Assembly: GCA_000223255.2 (NCBI GenBank)
Contig: AFUT01000007.1
Span: 62,001 to 126,000, forward strand
Length of the DNA: 64,000 bases
From: Streptococcus infantis SK970
Lineage (GTDB): Bacteria; Bacillota; Bacilli; Lactobacillales; Streptococcaceae
Direction: 5' to 3'
Below are positions 20,355 through 29,761 of the stretch, piece by piece; the stretch's first letter is position 1; the number at the start of each line of letters is the position of its first letter. The notes under the pieces were generated by a model that saw only the letters and a list, made by a program, of their open reading frames with translations, did not search any database and was not told the origin of the DNA. The position numbers and the translations under genes were made by a program.

Positions 20355-20367
20355 AAAGGAGGAGCAT

Positions 20368-21287
20368 ATGGCAAAAAAAATTCAAAAAGAAAAATTGATA
20401 ATGTTGGCATACACTCCTTCAGCAAAAAAGCAGATATCTTCTTTAGTATCATATCTGGTTTGCTGGCCTTCTCTTGTATCTTGCCTTTCATCTTTGTAAT
20501 CATTATCTCAATTACAGATGAGAAGAGTATCGTTCAATATGGATATAGTTTCTTCCCATCACAATTTGGTTTAGATGGTTTTGAGTTCTTGGCTCAGTTT
20601 AAGGACAAGATTCTACAAGCGCTCTTTATCTCAACCTTTGTGACAGTTGTCGGTACGTTGACAAACGTGTTCATCACAACAACATACGCTTATGCCATCT
20701 CACGTTCAACATTTAAGTATCGCAAATTCTTTACAATCTTTGCCCTTCTTAGTATGTTGTTCAATGCTGGTTTGGTACCAGGCTATATCGTGGTAACTCA
20801 GTTACTTCACTTGGGTGATACTATTTGGGCCTTGATTGTTCCGATGCTTCTATCTCCATTCAACATTATGTTGATGCGGTCATTCTTCAAGAAGACCATC
20901 CCAGAAGCAATCCTCGAATCAGCTCGTATCGACGGTGCTAGTGAGGCGCGGATCTTCTTCCAAATCTGTTTACCACTCTCTCTTCCAGGGATTGCGACTA
21001 TCACACTTTTGACAGCGCTTGGCTTCTGGAATGACTGGTTTAACGCTCTACTTTACATCAAGAGTGACAACTTGTATCCATTGCAATATTTGCTTATGCA
21101 AATTCAAAACAACATGGATTACATTGCTAAGTCAGTTGGTATGTCAGGACAACTTGCGGTTGCCCTACCAAAAGAAACAGGTCGTATGGCCATGGTCGTA
21201 GTTGCGACTGTTCCAATTGCGATTCTCTATCCATTCTTCCAACGCTACTTTGTAAAAGGTTTAACTATCGGTGGTGTTAAAGAATAA
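20368..21287 (+). CDS. Carbohydrate ABC transporter permease 2 (frameshifted near the start)
   Basis: Second permease of the importer, 306 residues after correction, with the EAA loop ESARIDGASEARIF and about six transmembrane helices. ATG 20368 follows AGGAGGAGCAT, 13 bases after permease 1. The A-run 20373-20380 has eight A; nine give MAKKNSKRKIDNVGIHSFSK and a continuous frame. As read, translation from the ATG stops at 20499, and the main body is open from about 20460. Confidence 0.88.
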
Positions 21288-21390
21288 GAGACGCTGAGAA
21301 ACAAGTTTTCTCTACCCTATCTAACTTTTCTTTGTTGAAAAGTAGATCACTAAAATTGTTTTAAATTTAAAATAAAAAAGGAGTTTTATC

Positions 21391-22877
21391 ATGAAAAACT
21401 GGAAAAAATATGCTTTTGCATCTGCTAGTCTTGTAGCTTTAGCTGCTAGCCTTGCAGCTTGTGGTAACCTTAAAGGAAATAACCAAAAAGCTGCTGAATC
21501 ATCATCATCAGGTGACAAAACTGTTATCAAGATGTACCAAATCGGTGACAAACCAGATAACTTGGATGAGTTGCTAGAAAATGCAAACAAAATCATCGGA
21601 GAAAAAGTTGGTGCTAAATTAGATATCCAATACCTTGGTTGGGGTGACTACGGCAAGAAAATGTCAGTTATCACTTCATCAGGTGAAAACTATGATATCG
21701 CATTTGCAGATAACTACGTTGTAAACGCTCAAAAAGGTGCTTATGCTGACTTGACAGAATTGTACAAGAAAGAAGGAGCTGAACTTTACAAAGCGCTTGA
21801 CCCAGCTTACATCAAAGGGAACACTGTAAACGGTAAAATCTATGCAGTTCCAGTTGCAGCCAACGTTGCATCTTCACAAAACTTTGCTTTCAACGGTCCA
21901 CTTCTTGAAAAATATGGAATCGATATCTCAGGTGTAACTTCATACGAAACACTTGAGCCAGTATTGAAACAAATCAAAGAAAAAGCTCCAGATGTAATGC
22001 CATTCGCTGTTGGTAAAAACTTTATCCCATCAGAAAACTTTGACTACCCAGTTGCAAATGGTCTTCCATTTGTCATCGACCTTGAAGGCGACACTACTAA
22101 GATCGTAAACCGTTACGAAGTTCCTCGTTTCGTAGAACACTTGAAGACTCTTCACAAATTCTATGAAGCAGGATACATTCCAAAAGACGTAGCAACTAGT
22201 GATACTTCATATGACCTTACTCAAGATACTTGGCTTGTTCGCGAAGAAACAGTAGGACCAGCTGACTACGGTAGCAGCTTGCTTTCTCGTGTTGCTAACA
22301 GAGACATCCAAATCAAACCATTTACTAACTTCATCAAGAAAACCAAACAACTCAAGTTGCAAACTTTGTAATCTCAAACAACTCTAAGAACAAAGAAAAA
22401 GCAATGGAAGTGTTGAACCTCTTGAACACTAACCCAGAACTCTTGAACGGACTTGTTTATGGACCAGAAGGCAAGAACTGGGAAAAAGTTCCAGGTAAAG
22501 AAAACCGTGTTAAAGTTCTCGATGGATACAAAGGAAACACTCACATGTCAGGATGGAACACTGGTAACAACTGGATCCTTTACATCAACGAAAACGTAAC
22601 AGATGAACAAATTGCACAATCTAAGAAAGATTTGGAAACTGCAAAAGAATCTCCAGCGCTTGGATTCATCTTTAACACTGACAACGTGAAATCTGAAATT
22701 TCAGCTATCACTAACACTATGCAACAATTCGATACAGGTATCAATACTGGTACTTTAGACCCAGAAAAAGCTATTCCAGAATTGATGGAAAAACTTAAAT
22801 CTGAAGGTGCTTACCAAAAAGTATTGGATGAAATGCAAAAACAATACGATGAATTCTTGAAAAGCAAAAAATCTTAA
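21391..22877 (+). CDS. Extracellular solute-binding lipoprotein (NgtS-like), frameshifted
   Basis: Family-1-type oligosaccharide-binding lipoprotein, 495 residues after correction. Signal peptide with lipobox LAAC (Cys24), then a Ser-rich linker and a binding fold starting VIKMYQIGDKPDNLDELL. The run at 22339-22342 has four A; five give FIKKNQTTQVANFVIS and restore the frame. As read, the first part stops at 22371 and the second is open from about 22404. AAAAAGGAGTTTT precedes ATG 21391. It belongs with the two permeases just upstream and probably sets glycan specificity. Confidence 0.88.
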
Positions 22878-22914
22878 GATAGATTGATTTCGTGTATTCA
22901 TTCCTAAAAAGAGC

Positions 22915-22961
22915 AATCACTATCTTGTCTGGGTATTTCCAGATGGGGTAGTGATTCTTTT
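22915..22961 (+). terminator. Terminator after the ABC operon
   Basis: AATCACTA (22915-22922) pairs with TAGTGATT (22949-22956) and is followed by CTTTTTG. It ends the importer operon. The rest of the 22878-23256 gap holds the promoter and cre-like site of the next gene and nothing coding. Confidence 0.8.
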
Positions 22962-23096
22962 TGTATTTGGTGCGAAAATGCTAAAGAGAGCGACTAGAAA
23001 AGCTTTTTAAATACAATATGATAGTATATGAATAGGGCTTAATTGAGCTAATATCCCTATTAGTTTAATTAAGTAGATTTTTAAATAAATCTAGCT

Positions 23097-23131
23097 TATA
23101 ATAATAGTGTAAAACAATGAAAGCGCTTAAC
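23097..23131 (+). promoter_or_regulatory. -10 and cre-like site before the MFS gene
   Basis: TATAAT (23097-23102) is followed by ATGAAAGCGCTTAAC (23117-23131). The cre consensus is met except at the conserved C near the end. The core TGAAAGCGCTT is typical, so CcpA control is plausible. The site is 125 bases before the start codon, leaving a long leader. Confidence 0.58.
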
Positions 23132-23256
23132 TTTGTGAAAATTACTTTATTTACTTGGTGATTTCTAGATTGGCTATCTAGGCTGAGTAAATGACAATCG
23201 ACAATTTTTATCAATAATTCCCTTTTGGGATAAGAATTTTACATGAGGTTATTCAT

Positions 23257-24450
23257 ATGAAAAAAACACCCAATCGTTGGTTAATTTTGGCAGCAGCCAT
23301 TTTAACGAATCTCTCTCTAGGTGCTGGTTACGCCTGGTCAGTCTTTCAAAAGGCACTGCTAGAAACCAATGCTAGTCAAGGATGGGTTCAAGCCCAAACT
23401 TCTTTGGCCTTTAGTATTTCTTTTGCAATGGTACCTGTTGGTATGATTATTTTTGGTCCTAAAGTTGATTCAGTAGGACCTAAGAAATTTGTATTCCTAG
23501 GTGGTATTCTCTTCGGTGCTGGGATGTTCGCTACTGGATTTGCTACCACTCTTCCAGTCCTTTATCTCACTTACGGGGTTGTCCTAGGACTTGGTATTGG
23601 TTCAGCTTATGGAGCATCTACTTCAGTTGCCACTAAGTGGTTCCCAGATAAAAAAGGTCTAGCTGGTGGTTTGACAGCAGCAGGTTTCGGGTTGGGTCCC
23701 CTTATTATCGGTCCAGTTGCCAAATCTTTGATTGCTTCTATGGGTGTTTACTCAACATTCAAAGTATTAGGTATCATTCTTCTAATTGTTATTTGTACTT
23801 CTTCATTGGTTATGGAGAAAGCTCCTGTGGCTGCACCGGCAGCTGGAGCATCTCAACCAGAAGGTAAAACTTACAAAGAAATGCTTCGTGACGGAAATTA
23901 CTGGCTTCTATGGTTGATTTACGTTCTTGGTGCTACTGGTGGAATGATGATCATCGGTACTGCAGCATCAATTTCTGACCAGTATCAACTTGTAGGAGAA
24001 GCTACACTCTTCGTTATGTTAGTATCTATCGCTAATACATTTGGACGTATCTTCTGGGGTTCAGTATCTGATAAGATCGGTCGCTACCCTACAGTTATCG
24101 CTATGTTTGGAGCAATCGCTGTTGGATTATTGCTTACAGCCTTGTTCAAAGGCCCAGGAAGCATCTTGGCTATCCTTGGAGTTATGATGGTTGCCTTGTC
24201 ATTCGGTGGATTTCTAGGTTCATTCCCAGGTATCACTGCTGAAAACTGGGGAGTAACTTATGTAGGAACAAACTACGGTTGGATGTTTACTGCATACGGT
24301 GTGGCTGCGATTGCTGGTCCACAGCTTGGTGCACGTCTTGCACAAGCAAACCAAGGAGACTACACAATGGCCTTCTTCATCGTTATCGGTATGGCTATCG
24401 TTGGTATTCTTCTCCAACTCTTCTACATGTCTAAAGTTAAAAAAGCATAA
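23257..24450 (+). CDS. MFS transporter, oxalate/formate antiporter (OFA) type
   Basis: Twelve-helix carrier of 397 residues. The start NRWLILAAAILTNLSLGAGYAWSVF and the central KKGLAGGLTAAGFGLGP match the OFA branch of the major facilitator superfamily. The substrate is probably a monocarboxylate such as formate, lactate or pyruvate, but sequence alone does not decide. The loop after helix 6 is Ala/Pro-rich (VAAPAAGAS). Monocistronic, with its own promoter, a cre-like site and a terminator. Confidence 0.82.
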   Translation: MKKTPNRWLILAAAILTNLSLGAGYAWSVFQKALLETNASQGWVQAQTSLAFSISFAMVPVGMIIFGPKVDSVGPKKFVFLGGILFGAGMFATGFATTLPVLYLTYGVVLGLGIGSAYGASTSVATKWFPDKKGLAGGLTAAGFGLGPLIIGPVAKSLIASMGVYSTFKVLGIILLIVICTSSLVMEKAPVAAPAAGASQPEGKTYKEMLRDGNYWLLWLIYVLGATGGMMIIGTAASISDQYQLVGEATLFVMLVSIANTFGRIFWGSVSDKIGRYPTVIAMFGAIAVGLLLTALFKGPGSILAILGVMMVALSFGGFLGSFPGITAENWGVTYVGTNYGWMFTAYGVAAIAGPQLGARLAQANQGDYTMAFFIVIGMAIVGILLQLFYMSKVKKA

Positions 24451-24455
24451 ACATT

Positions 24456-24485
24456 AATCCTTGGAATTTTCCAAGGATTTTTTAT
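24456..24485 (+). terminator. Terminator after the OFA carrier gene
   Basis: AATCCTTGG, loop AATTTT, CCAAGGATT then TTTT. Perfect nine-base stem with U-tail, five bases after the stop codon. Confidence 0.9.
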
Positions 24486-24644
24486 GATTTTGAATTAGCT
24501 GTAGGATTGCAAATCAAAACTAGCTCCTGCCAGAGGAGGTTAATTTTCAGTCAAATAAATTGCAATCGCTTTTCTTTATCGGTATACTAGTATAGTTAGA
24601 TGAAAAATTCTGAAAATTTGAGAATAGAAAAGAGAACAAATCTT

Positions 24645-25631
24645 ATGTCAAAAGATATTCGAGTTTTACTTTACTATAAATATGTTCCTATTGAAAACGC
24701 AGAACAATTTGCGGCTGAACACTTGGCTTTCTGTAAATCAATCGGCCTCAAGGGCCGTATCCTAGTCGCAGACGAAGGGATCAACGGAACTGTTTCTGGG
24801 GACTATGAGACTACGCAAAAATACATGGACTATGTTCACAGCCTTCCAGGTATGGAAGACCTTTGGTTCAAGATTGACGAAGAAAGTGAGCAAGCCTTCA
24901 AGAAGATGTTTGTTCGCTATAAAAAGGAAATCGTCCACCTTGGTTTAGAGGATGATAACTTTGACAATGATATCAATCCCCTTGAAACAACAGGTGCGTA
25001 CTTGTCTCCAAAAGAATTCAAAGAAGCTCTTCTAGACGAAGATACAGTTGTCCTTGATACTCGTAATGACTACGAGTACGATCTTGGACATTTCCGTGGG
25101 GCTATCCGTCCGGATATCCGCAACTTCCGCGAGTTGCCACAGTGGGTTCGTGATAACAAGGAAAAATTCATGGATAAGCGTGTCGTAGTATACTGTACTG
25201 GTGGTGTCCGTTGTGAGAAATTCTCTGGCTGGATGGTTCGTGAAGGCTACAAAGATGTTGGTCAATTACACGGCGGAATTGCGACTTATGGTAAAGATTC
25301 AGAAGTTCAAGGTGAACTTTGGGATGGTAAAATGTACGTCTTTGATGAGCGTATTGCAGTCGATGTCAATCATGTCAACCCAACCATCGTCGGAAAAGAT
25401 TGGTTTGATGGTACACCATGTGAACGTTATGTCAACTGTGGAAATCCATTCTGTAATCGTCGTATCTTGACATCTGAAGAGAATGAAGATAAGTATCTCC
25501 GTGGTTGCTCACACGAGTGTCGTGTTCATCCGCGTAATCGCTATGTTTTAGAGCATGAATTGACGCAAGATCAAGTCATCGAGCGTCTAGCAGCGATTGG
25601 TGAGAACTTGGATCATTCTGAAGTTGTATAA
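24645..25631 (+). CDS. trhO: tRNA uridine(34) hydroxylase TrhO (YceA, rhodanese family)
   Basis: Oxygen-dependent enzyme that makes 5-hydroxyuridine at the wobble position of tRNA; 328 residues from ATG 24645. The N-terminal ferredoxin-like domain has [16 protein letters not shown]; the rhodanese domain has [19 protein letters not shown] and the active Cys in [13 protein letters not shown] (about Cys184); the C-terminal part has two Cys-rich clusters ([29 protein letters not shown]). An upstream in-frame ATG at 24600 would add 15 residues not seen in relatives. Monocistronic. Confidence 0.93.
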   Translation: MSKDIRVLLYYKYVPIENAEQFAAEHLAFCKSIGLKGRILVADEGINGTVSGDYETTQKYMDYVHSLPGMEDLWFKIDEESEQAFKKMFVRYKKEIVHLGLEDDNFDNDINPLETTGAYLSPKEFKEALLDEDTVVLDTRNDYEYDLGHFRGAIRPDIRNFRELPQWVRDNKEKFMDKRVVVYCTGGVRCEKFSGWMVREGYKDVGQLHGGIATYGKDSEVQGELWDGKMYVFDERIAVDVNHVNPTIVGKDWFDGTPCERYVNCGNPFCNRRILTSEENEDKYLRGCSHECRVHPRNRYVLEHELTQDQVIERLAAIGENLDHSEVV

Positions 25632-25638
25632 AAGTAGG

Positions 25639-25662
25639 ACAGTCCTTAGGGACTGTTTTTTC
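25639..25662 (+). terminator. Terminator after trhO
   Basis: ACAGTCC TTA GGGACTGT followed by TTTTT. Tight stem with U-tail eight bases after the stop. Confidence 0.88.
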
Positions 25663-25718
25663 TATGCTGTTGACCAAAAAATCTTAAATTTGTTTCTGCA
25701 TCTTTCAGGAAAATGGTG

Positions 25719-25741
25719 TATACTATATGTAAACGATTTCA
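25719..25741 (+). promoter_or_regulatory. -10 and CcpA cre site before the DUF4299 gene
   Basis: TATACT (25719-25724) then ATGTAAACGATTTCA (25727-25741), a full match to WTGNAANCGNWNNCW, ending just before the AAGGAGA ribosome binding site. Position predicts CcpA repression. Confidence 0.72.
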
Positions 25742-25754
25742 AAGGAGACCATTT

Positions 25755-26615
25755 ATGGTGAAAACATTTTTTATTCCAAATAAACAAAGTATTTTAGGAC
25801 AACAGGAGATTCTTACGGCCAAATCAATTTTAGGTTTGGTAGAAGGCTTAGAGTCGCATAGTTATGATGCTGTCTACCTCCGTCAACCTCTCAATCGCCT
25901 TGAGTATATCGAGTGTGGAATCGTAGGTAAGTCTCAATTTCTCTTTAAAGTTCGTTATGTAGATACTCAAAAAGGCTATCAAGTAATCATTCCTGACTTG
26001 ATTACAAGAGCGGATTGGGAAATTGTCGAGTCTTTCTTGCAAGCCTTATCTAGTAAGGTCGGTGAAGCAGTTGAAGGTTTGGCAGACTTTGATTTGGAAA
26101 ACTATTTCCAAGAAACTGTCAAGAGCTATCTAGCGGATAAGGCTGCTCGTATGGCCTTCTGCCAAGGGATTCTTTCACCTGTTTACTTTGATAAGAAGGA
26201 TTTAGAAAGTTTCCTAGAAGAAGATGGATTGACACGTTTTGAAGAGTTAGTCAAGAAAGTTCAAGGTTCAGATGCTTATCCTGCAAGTGCTAAATTCTAT
26301 CCAGATAGTGAAGGTAAGGTTCATGGTATCTATCATCTAGCTCAGGGGGTGAAGACTATTTTGCCAAAAGAACCAGTGATTCCAGCACCTTATGTTGAGC
26401 AGTTGGTAGGAAAAGAGCTTGTCTGGGAGATTGATTTGGTAAAAATCTCTGGGGATGGCTCAAAACCAGAAGATTATGAAGCGATAGCTAGACTGGATTA
26501 CCAAGCATTTTTAGGAGCTTTGCCAAAAGAACTTTATCAGGACTTAGATGCTAACCAAATAGTGGTAGGACCAATCTTAGGGAAAGATTTTGAGAACTTA
26601 GTAAAAGGTAACTAG
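25755..26615 (+). CDS. DUF4299 family protein
   Basis: Cytoplasmic protein of 286 residues, function unknown, recognised as a streptococcal DUF4299-type protein by MVKTFFIPNKQSILGQQ. No signal peptide, membrane segment or catalytic motif is visible. ATG 25755 has AAGGAGACC upstream, so I prefer it to the in-frame ATG at 25713, which lies inside the promoter. Monocistronic with its own cre site, which hints at a role in carbon response. Confidence 0.72.
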   Translation: MVKTFFIPNKQSILGQQEILTAKSILGLVEGLESHSYDAVYLRQPLNRLEYIECGIVGKSQFLFKVRYVDTQKGYQVIIPDLITRADWEIVESFLQALSSKVGEAVEGLADFDLENYFQETVKSYLADKAARMAFCQGILSPVYFDKKDLESFLEEDGLTRFEELVKKVQGSDAYPASAKFYPDSEGKVHGIYHLAQGVKTILPKEPVIPAPYVEQLVGKELVWEIDLVKISGDGSKPEDYEAIARLDYQAFLGALPKELYQDLDANQIVVGPILGKDFENLVKGN

Positions 26616-26656
26616 AGGCATAAATGAAAGATATTTGTTTTAAATAATGTGAAAAG

Positions 26657-26679
26657 GCAGATCGTTTGATCTGCTTTTT
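26657..26679 (+). terminator. Terminator of the DUF4299 gene
   Basis: GCAGATC GTTT GATCTGC followed by TTTTTG. Confidence 0.82.
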
Positions 26680-26690
26680 GTGTACACAAA

Positions 26691-26717
26691 AAAATCCTGT
26701 CAGAGTGACAGGATTTT
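26691..26717 (-). terminator. Terminator of the minus-strand envelope gene set
   Basis: AAAATCCTGTCA GAG TGACAGGATTTT, a perfect 12-bp stem. On the minus strand it is followed by a T-run. It lies immediately after the stop of the acidic membrane protein gene. Confidence 0.88.
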
Positions 26718-26720
26718 ATC

Positions 26721-27724
26721 TTACATAAAAGCAAGGATTCGGAGATAGTCAAAAACAAGAGCTATTTCTGCTAGGAAAAAGAGAAATAGAACACCACCGT
26801 TGACTAGGAAAGCTAAGAGAAGGCGATAGAAGGGATCGGTTTGACTATCCTTGCTAGGTCTTGAGATGAAGTAGAGATTGGCCAAGAGAGTCAGACCAAT
26901 GCTAATCAAGCAAAGCAATACTGCAAATCGTAGACCATTAAAAAGAGCGAAGAAACTAGCAATACCTGTCAAGAGAACTGGGATAGCCAAGAGTCTGCTA
27001 TGTGCTTGAAAGGCTCTTTCTAATGTCCAATCACTGTCCTGATCGACAAAACGTTTGACTACAAATCCACCCATGAGAATTGAAAAGAAGAAGAGACTTG
27101 TCGCTACTAGGATGGAGAAGACCGAGAAGAGATTGAGAGACGGGAATTGTTCCATGAAGTGAGCATCGATGCTTGCCATACGACCATAGTAGCCTTGTTT
27201 GGCGTGATAAACTGTAAAGAGGAAACTCGTAGCAGAAAAGATAGTTAGGAGCACAAAGGCATTATAACTATGTTTTTTATCTGTATCAATGCTTGCTGTT
27301 GGCTCTTTAAGAGCACCTTGTAACCAGACCCAAAAATCAGCCAATTCTTCTTTGAAGATTGCAGTTTTTGTAGGGACAGGATCTGGTACAAATGGACTTT
27401 CCAAAGATTTGCTAGGCTGAGGTGCTTCCTTAACGGGTTTTCTGCTTGGTCTGTCTTTGTTGCCAGTTCTTCTTGTTCTTCAGTCTCTACAGGTTCTTCT
27501 GACTTGTCTGTATCTGCTACGATTTCTTCGTGTTCGTCACTCTCTACTTTCTCTAGGTCAGCTTCTTGTTCTTCAGGATTGGCTTGAAGGCTTTCTTCAA
27601 CCACTGGCAATTCTTCTTTTTCTTTTAACTCTTCTTGGGGAATGACTGAGTCAGATGGGTTATCTTTTTTCTCATTGTTGGCTGTTTTCTCGAAATCAGC
27701 ACTTTCGAACCATTCTTGAGTCAT
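26721..27724 (-). CDS. Acidic-N-terminus membrane protein, possibly DUF6574 (frameshifted)
   Basis: Membrane protein of 334 residues after correction, function unknown. The first 100 or so residues are very rich in Glu (for example EEQEADLEKVESDEHEE) and probably disordered and cytoplasmic. The remainder has about five hydrophobic helices (FVLLTIFSATSFLFTV, LFSVFSILVATSLFFFSIL and others). The break is at 27438-27441: four A on the coding strand where five give QAEKPVKEAPQPSKS. As read, one frame covers 27245-27724 and the other 26721-27404. It lies downstream of PadR-DUF1700-DUF4097 and may be co-transcribed. Confidence 0.68.
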
Positions 27725-27771
27725 GATGAGACCTCCTTTTTATTTCTTGTTTGAGTAGTAATGATTAACTA

Positions 27772-28734
27772 TTATTCATGATTTCTCGAATTAGGTGAGC
27801 GATCCGGTTCGTCTGGAATATTGATATCTTGACCTGCCTTTGCGACGAGGAGATCTTGCGTATCTTTTTTCTCTACTTTGTAAGGATTTGAGAATTCTTC
27901 GTCCCTATTTACATCATTTCCCTGGACAGGCTTCACTCCTTCTCGAGTTCGATGATAAATAGCTCCGTATTCTGATGAGAGATTGAGATTGATTCGTTCA
28001 AGCTCTTTTCTTGATAACATGAGCGATATGTCATTTTCTGCCTCGAATTCTACCTTACCGTGCACTCGGATGTCGTCAGCAGAGATATGTTCATGTTCTG
28101 CTTGGATACGACTATCTGTTAGACTTGTTCCAAATACATTGACAATTCCAGTTGTGGTCAGTTGGCTGTTTTTGATCTCGCTATTAGTGATACGAAGAAG
28201 ATAGCCATTTGACTGAATCTTGGCATTGCTGATTTTTGTATCGGCAATCGAAAGGACACCATGGTCAACCTGGGCTGTTAGGTTTTTTAATTCTCTTCCT
28301 CTTGGTAATGAGAGAACGACTTCATCATTGCGGCTAGAAATTCCGCTTGCGATAAAGAGGATACCTTGGATACTAGAACCTACAGAGCGACGTGTAGTTG
28401 ACTTGGTGTCAGAAATCTCAAGAGTTTTTTCTTTGGTAGAATGTTGAAGATTTTCTTTTTCAGAGATAGTTGGATGATACTGAAGGTGAATCTTGTCATC
28501 GCTAGATTCTCTAATGACTAACGAATGTTGTGTTAGTGAGATGTTAAGATTTTCGATATCTTGATTGAAAACGAGTTCGTCCATTCGGCTTTCAAAGACT
28601 GGATTTTGAGACATTGCAAGGAGGCTTCTGACACCATCGGTTTGGATGCCGATGATGATCATGGCAAAACCGATGATACTAGTAACAACACCAAAGATAA
28701 GAAATCCTTTTGTTAATTTACGCATGACTTTCAC
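27772..28734 (-). CDS. DUF4097-type membrane-anchored beta-repeat protein
   Basis: Protein of 320 residues with one N-terminal transmembrane helix (LTKGFLIFGVVTSIIGFAMIIIG). An extracellular region of short beta-strand repeats (such as LTAQVDHGVLSIADTKISNAKIQ) follows, as in DUF4097 adhesin-like proteins. Related proteins sit beside PadR/DUF1700 or stress systems in many Firmicutes, often linked to envelope stress. Its start overlaps the DUF1700 gene by 17 bases, so the two are coupled. No catalytic residues are recognised. Confidence 0.7.
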   Translation of the reverse strand: MKVMRKLTKGFLIFGVVTSIIGFAMIIIGIQTDGVRSLLAMSQNPVFESRMDELVFNQDIENLNISLTQHSLVIRESSDDKIHLQYHPTISEKENLQHSTKEKTLEISDTKSTTRRSVGSSIQGILFIASGISSRNDEVVLSLPRGRELKNLTAQVDHGVLSIADTKISNAKIQSNGYLLRITNSEIKNSQLTTTGIVNVFGTSLTDSRIQAEHEHISADDIRVHGKVEFEAENDISLMLSRKELERINLNLSSEYGAIYHRTREGVKPVQGNDVNRDEEFSNPYKVEKKDTQDLLVAKAGQDINIPDEPDRSPNSRNHE

Positions 28735-29310
28735 CTCTCTTTCCTCTATTAAGAATCCACTGAATAAGTCGAAGGACTAGTATTCCAAAGAAACGGGTCA
28801 CATAGGAAGTCGCTAGCAAGACTAGGGATGAAGCTCCGATTGCCAGTAAACCTCCACCAAAAATCAGCATAAAAGCAGATGTCGATTCAGCCAGAACGTA
28901 GAAGCTTTCAAATAGGAGAACGCCTCCTAGGATTAGTCCAGCTGCTGATACAGCAAAGAAGGCTAAAAGTACACTAACCGAAGCGATAAAAATCCCGATG
29001 ATAGCCATGAGAAGACCAATTCCGACTGGAATCCCAATAGGTGCAGCCAGAAGTGCGAGGATTGCGATTTGTAAAACCTGACGGTTGTTCTTATTGGAAT
29101 TTTCTTCGTTGATTTTTTATCAAGAAGTGTAGTCAGGATGTCATGGGCAGCCTCTTTTGGACTTCCCAGGCTAGCCATTAGCTCCTCCTCACCTTCTGGA
29201 CCAGCATCATCAAAGAGTTCTTTGAAGTAGTCCATGGCTTCGATGCGATCAGCTTGAGGAAGCTTCATCAGATAGGCTTCAAGCTGATTCAAATATTCAG
29301 TTCTTGTCAT
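28718..29310 (-). CDS. DUF1700 family membrane protein (frameshifted)
   Basis: Protein of 197 residues after correction. The soluble N-terminal part, MTRTEYLNQLEAYLMKLPQA and DYFKELFDDAGPEGEEEL, is the DUF1700 signature; several hydrophobic helices follow. Such proteins are commonly encoded with PadR regulators. The run 29113-29118 gives six A on the coding strand; seven give LLDKKINEENSNKNNRQV and a continuous frame. It overlaps padR by 14 bases and the DUF4097 gene by 17. Confidence 0.82.
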
Positions 29311-29623
29311 GGCGAACGCTCCCTTCTATGATGCCGTTGATAGTGTCAGTGTAGAGTGTCCATTCTTCTCGAAGGACAAATAATTGCTCTTCTCCAATCT
29401 CTGTTAAGGAGTAGTACTTGCGCATCCGACCTTGGTATTCGCGAGAGTATGTAGTCAGATAGCGGTTGGTTTCCAGTTTTTTCAAGATGGGGTAGAGGGT
29501 AGATTCCTTGATTTTGGCAATGAGTTTAATGGTTTGACTAATCTCATAACCATAGGAATCCCCTTGTTCTAGGATGGCCAAGATGAGAAACTCAATCAAA
29601 GCCGCTGATGTCGGAAAATACAT
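29297..29623 (-). CDS. PadR family transcriptional regulator
   Basis: Winged-helix repressor of 108 residues with the PadR core LIEFLILAILEQGDSYGYEI and ESTLYPILKKLETNRYLTTY. It is the first gene of the overlapping set padR-DUF1700-DUF4097 and probably controls it through the AT-rich dyads just upstream (29641-29663 and 29713-29735). The start at 29623 follows AGGAGGTGCCCC on the minus strand. The inducer is unknown. Confidence 0.88.
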   Translation of the reverse strand: MYFPTSAALIEFLILAILEQGDSYGYEISQTIKLIAKIKESTLYPILKKLETNRYLTTYSREYQGRMRKYYSLTEIGEEQLFVLREEWTLYTDTINGIIEGSVRHDKN

Positions 29624-29640
29624 GGGGCACCTCCTTTTTA

Positions 29641-29735
29641 GTATATAAAAATTTTATATATAATTATTTTACACATACATCATACATCTAAATGGAAACG
29701 CTGTCAAGCAATATGTATAAAAATTTTACATATAA
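29641..29735 (-). promoter_or_regulatory. Two PadR-type dyads flanking a perfect cre site
   Basis: Two related AT-rich dyads, each with TATAAAAATTTTA at its core, lie at 29641-29663 and 29713-29735. Between them ATGGAAACGCTGTCA (29692-29706) matches the CcpA cre consensus fully. They sit upstream of padR and downstream of the MFS gene. Autoregulation by PadR with carbon control is inferred. Confidence 0.6.
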
Positions 29736-29761
29736 AAAATCTTCTAGCAAAAACTAGAAGA

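Noticed and set aside
24600..24644. Upstream ATG extension of trhO
   Set aside because: It adds 15 residues not found in relatives and overlaps the promoter region.
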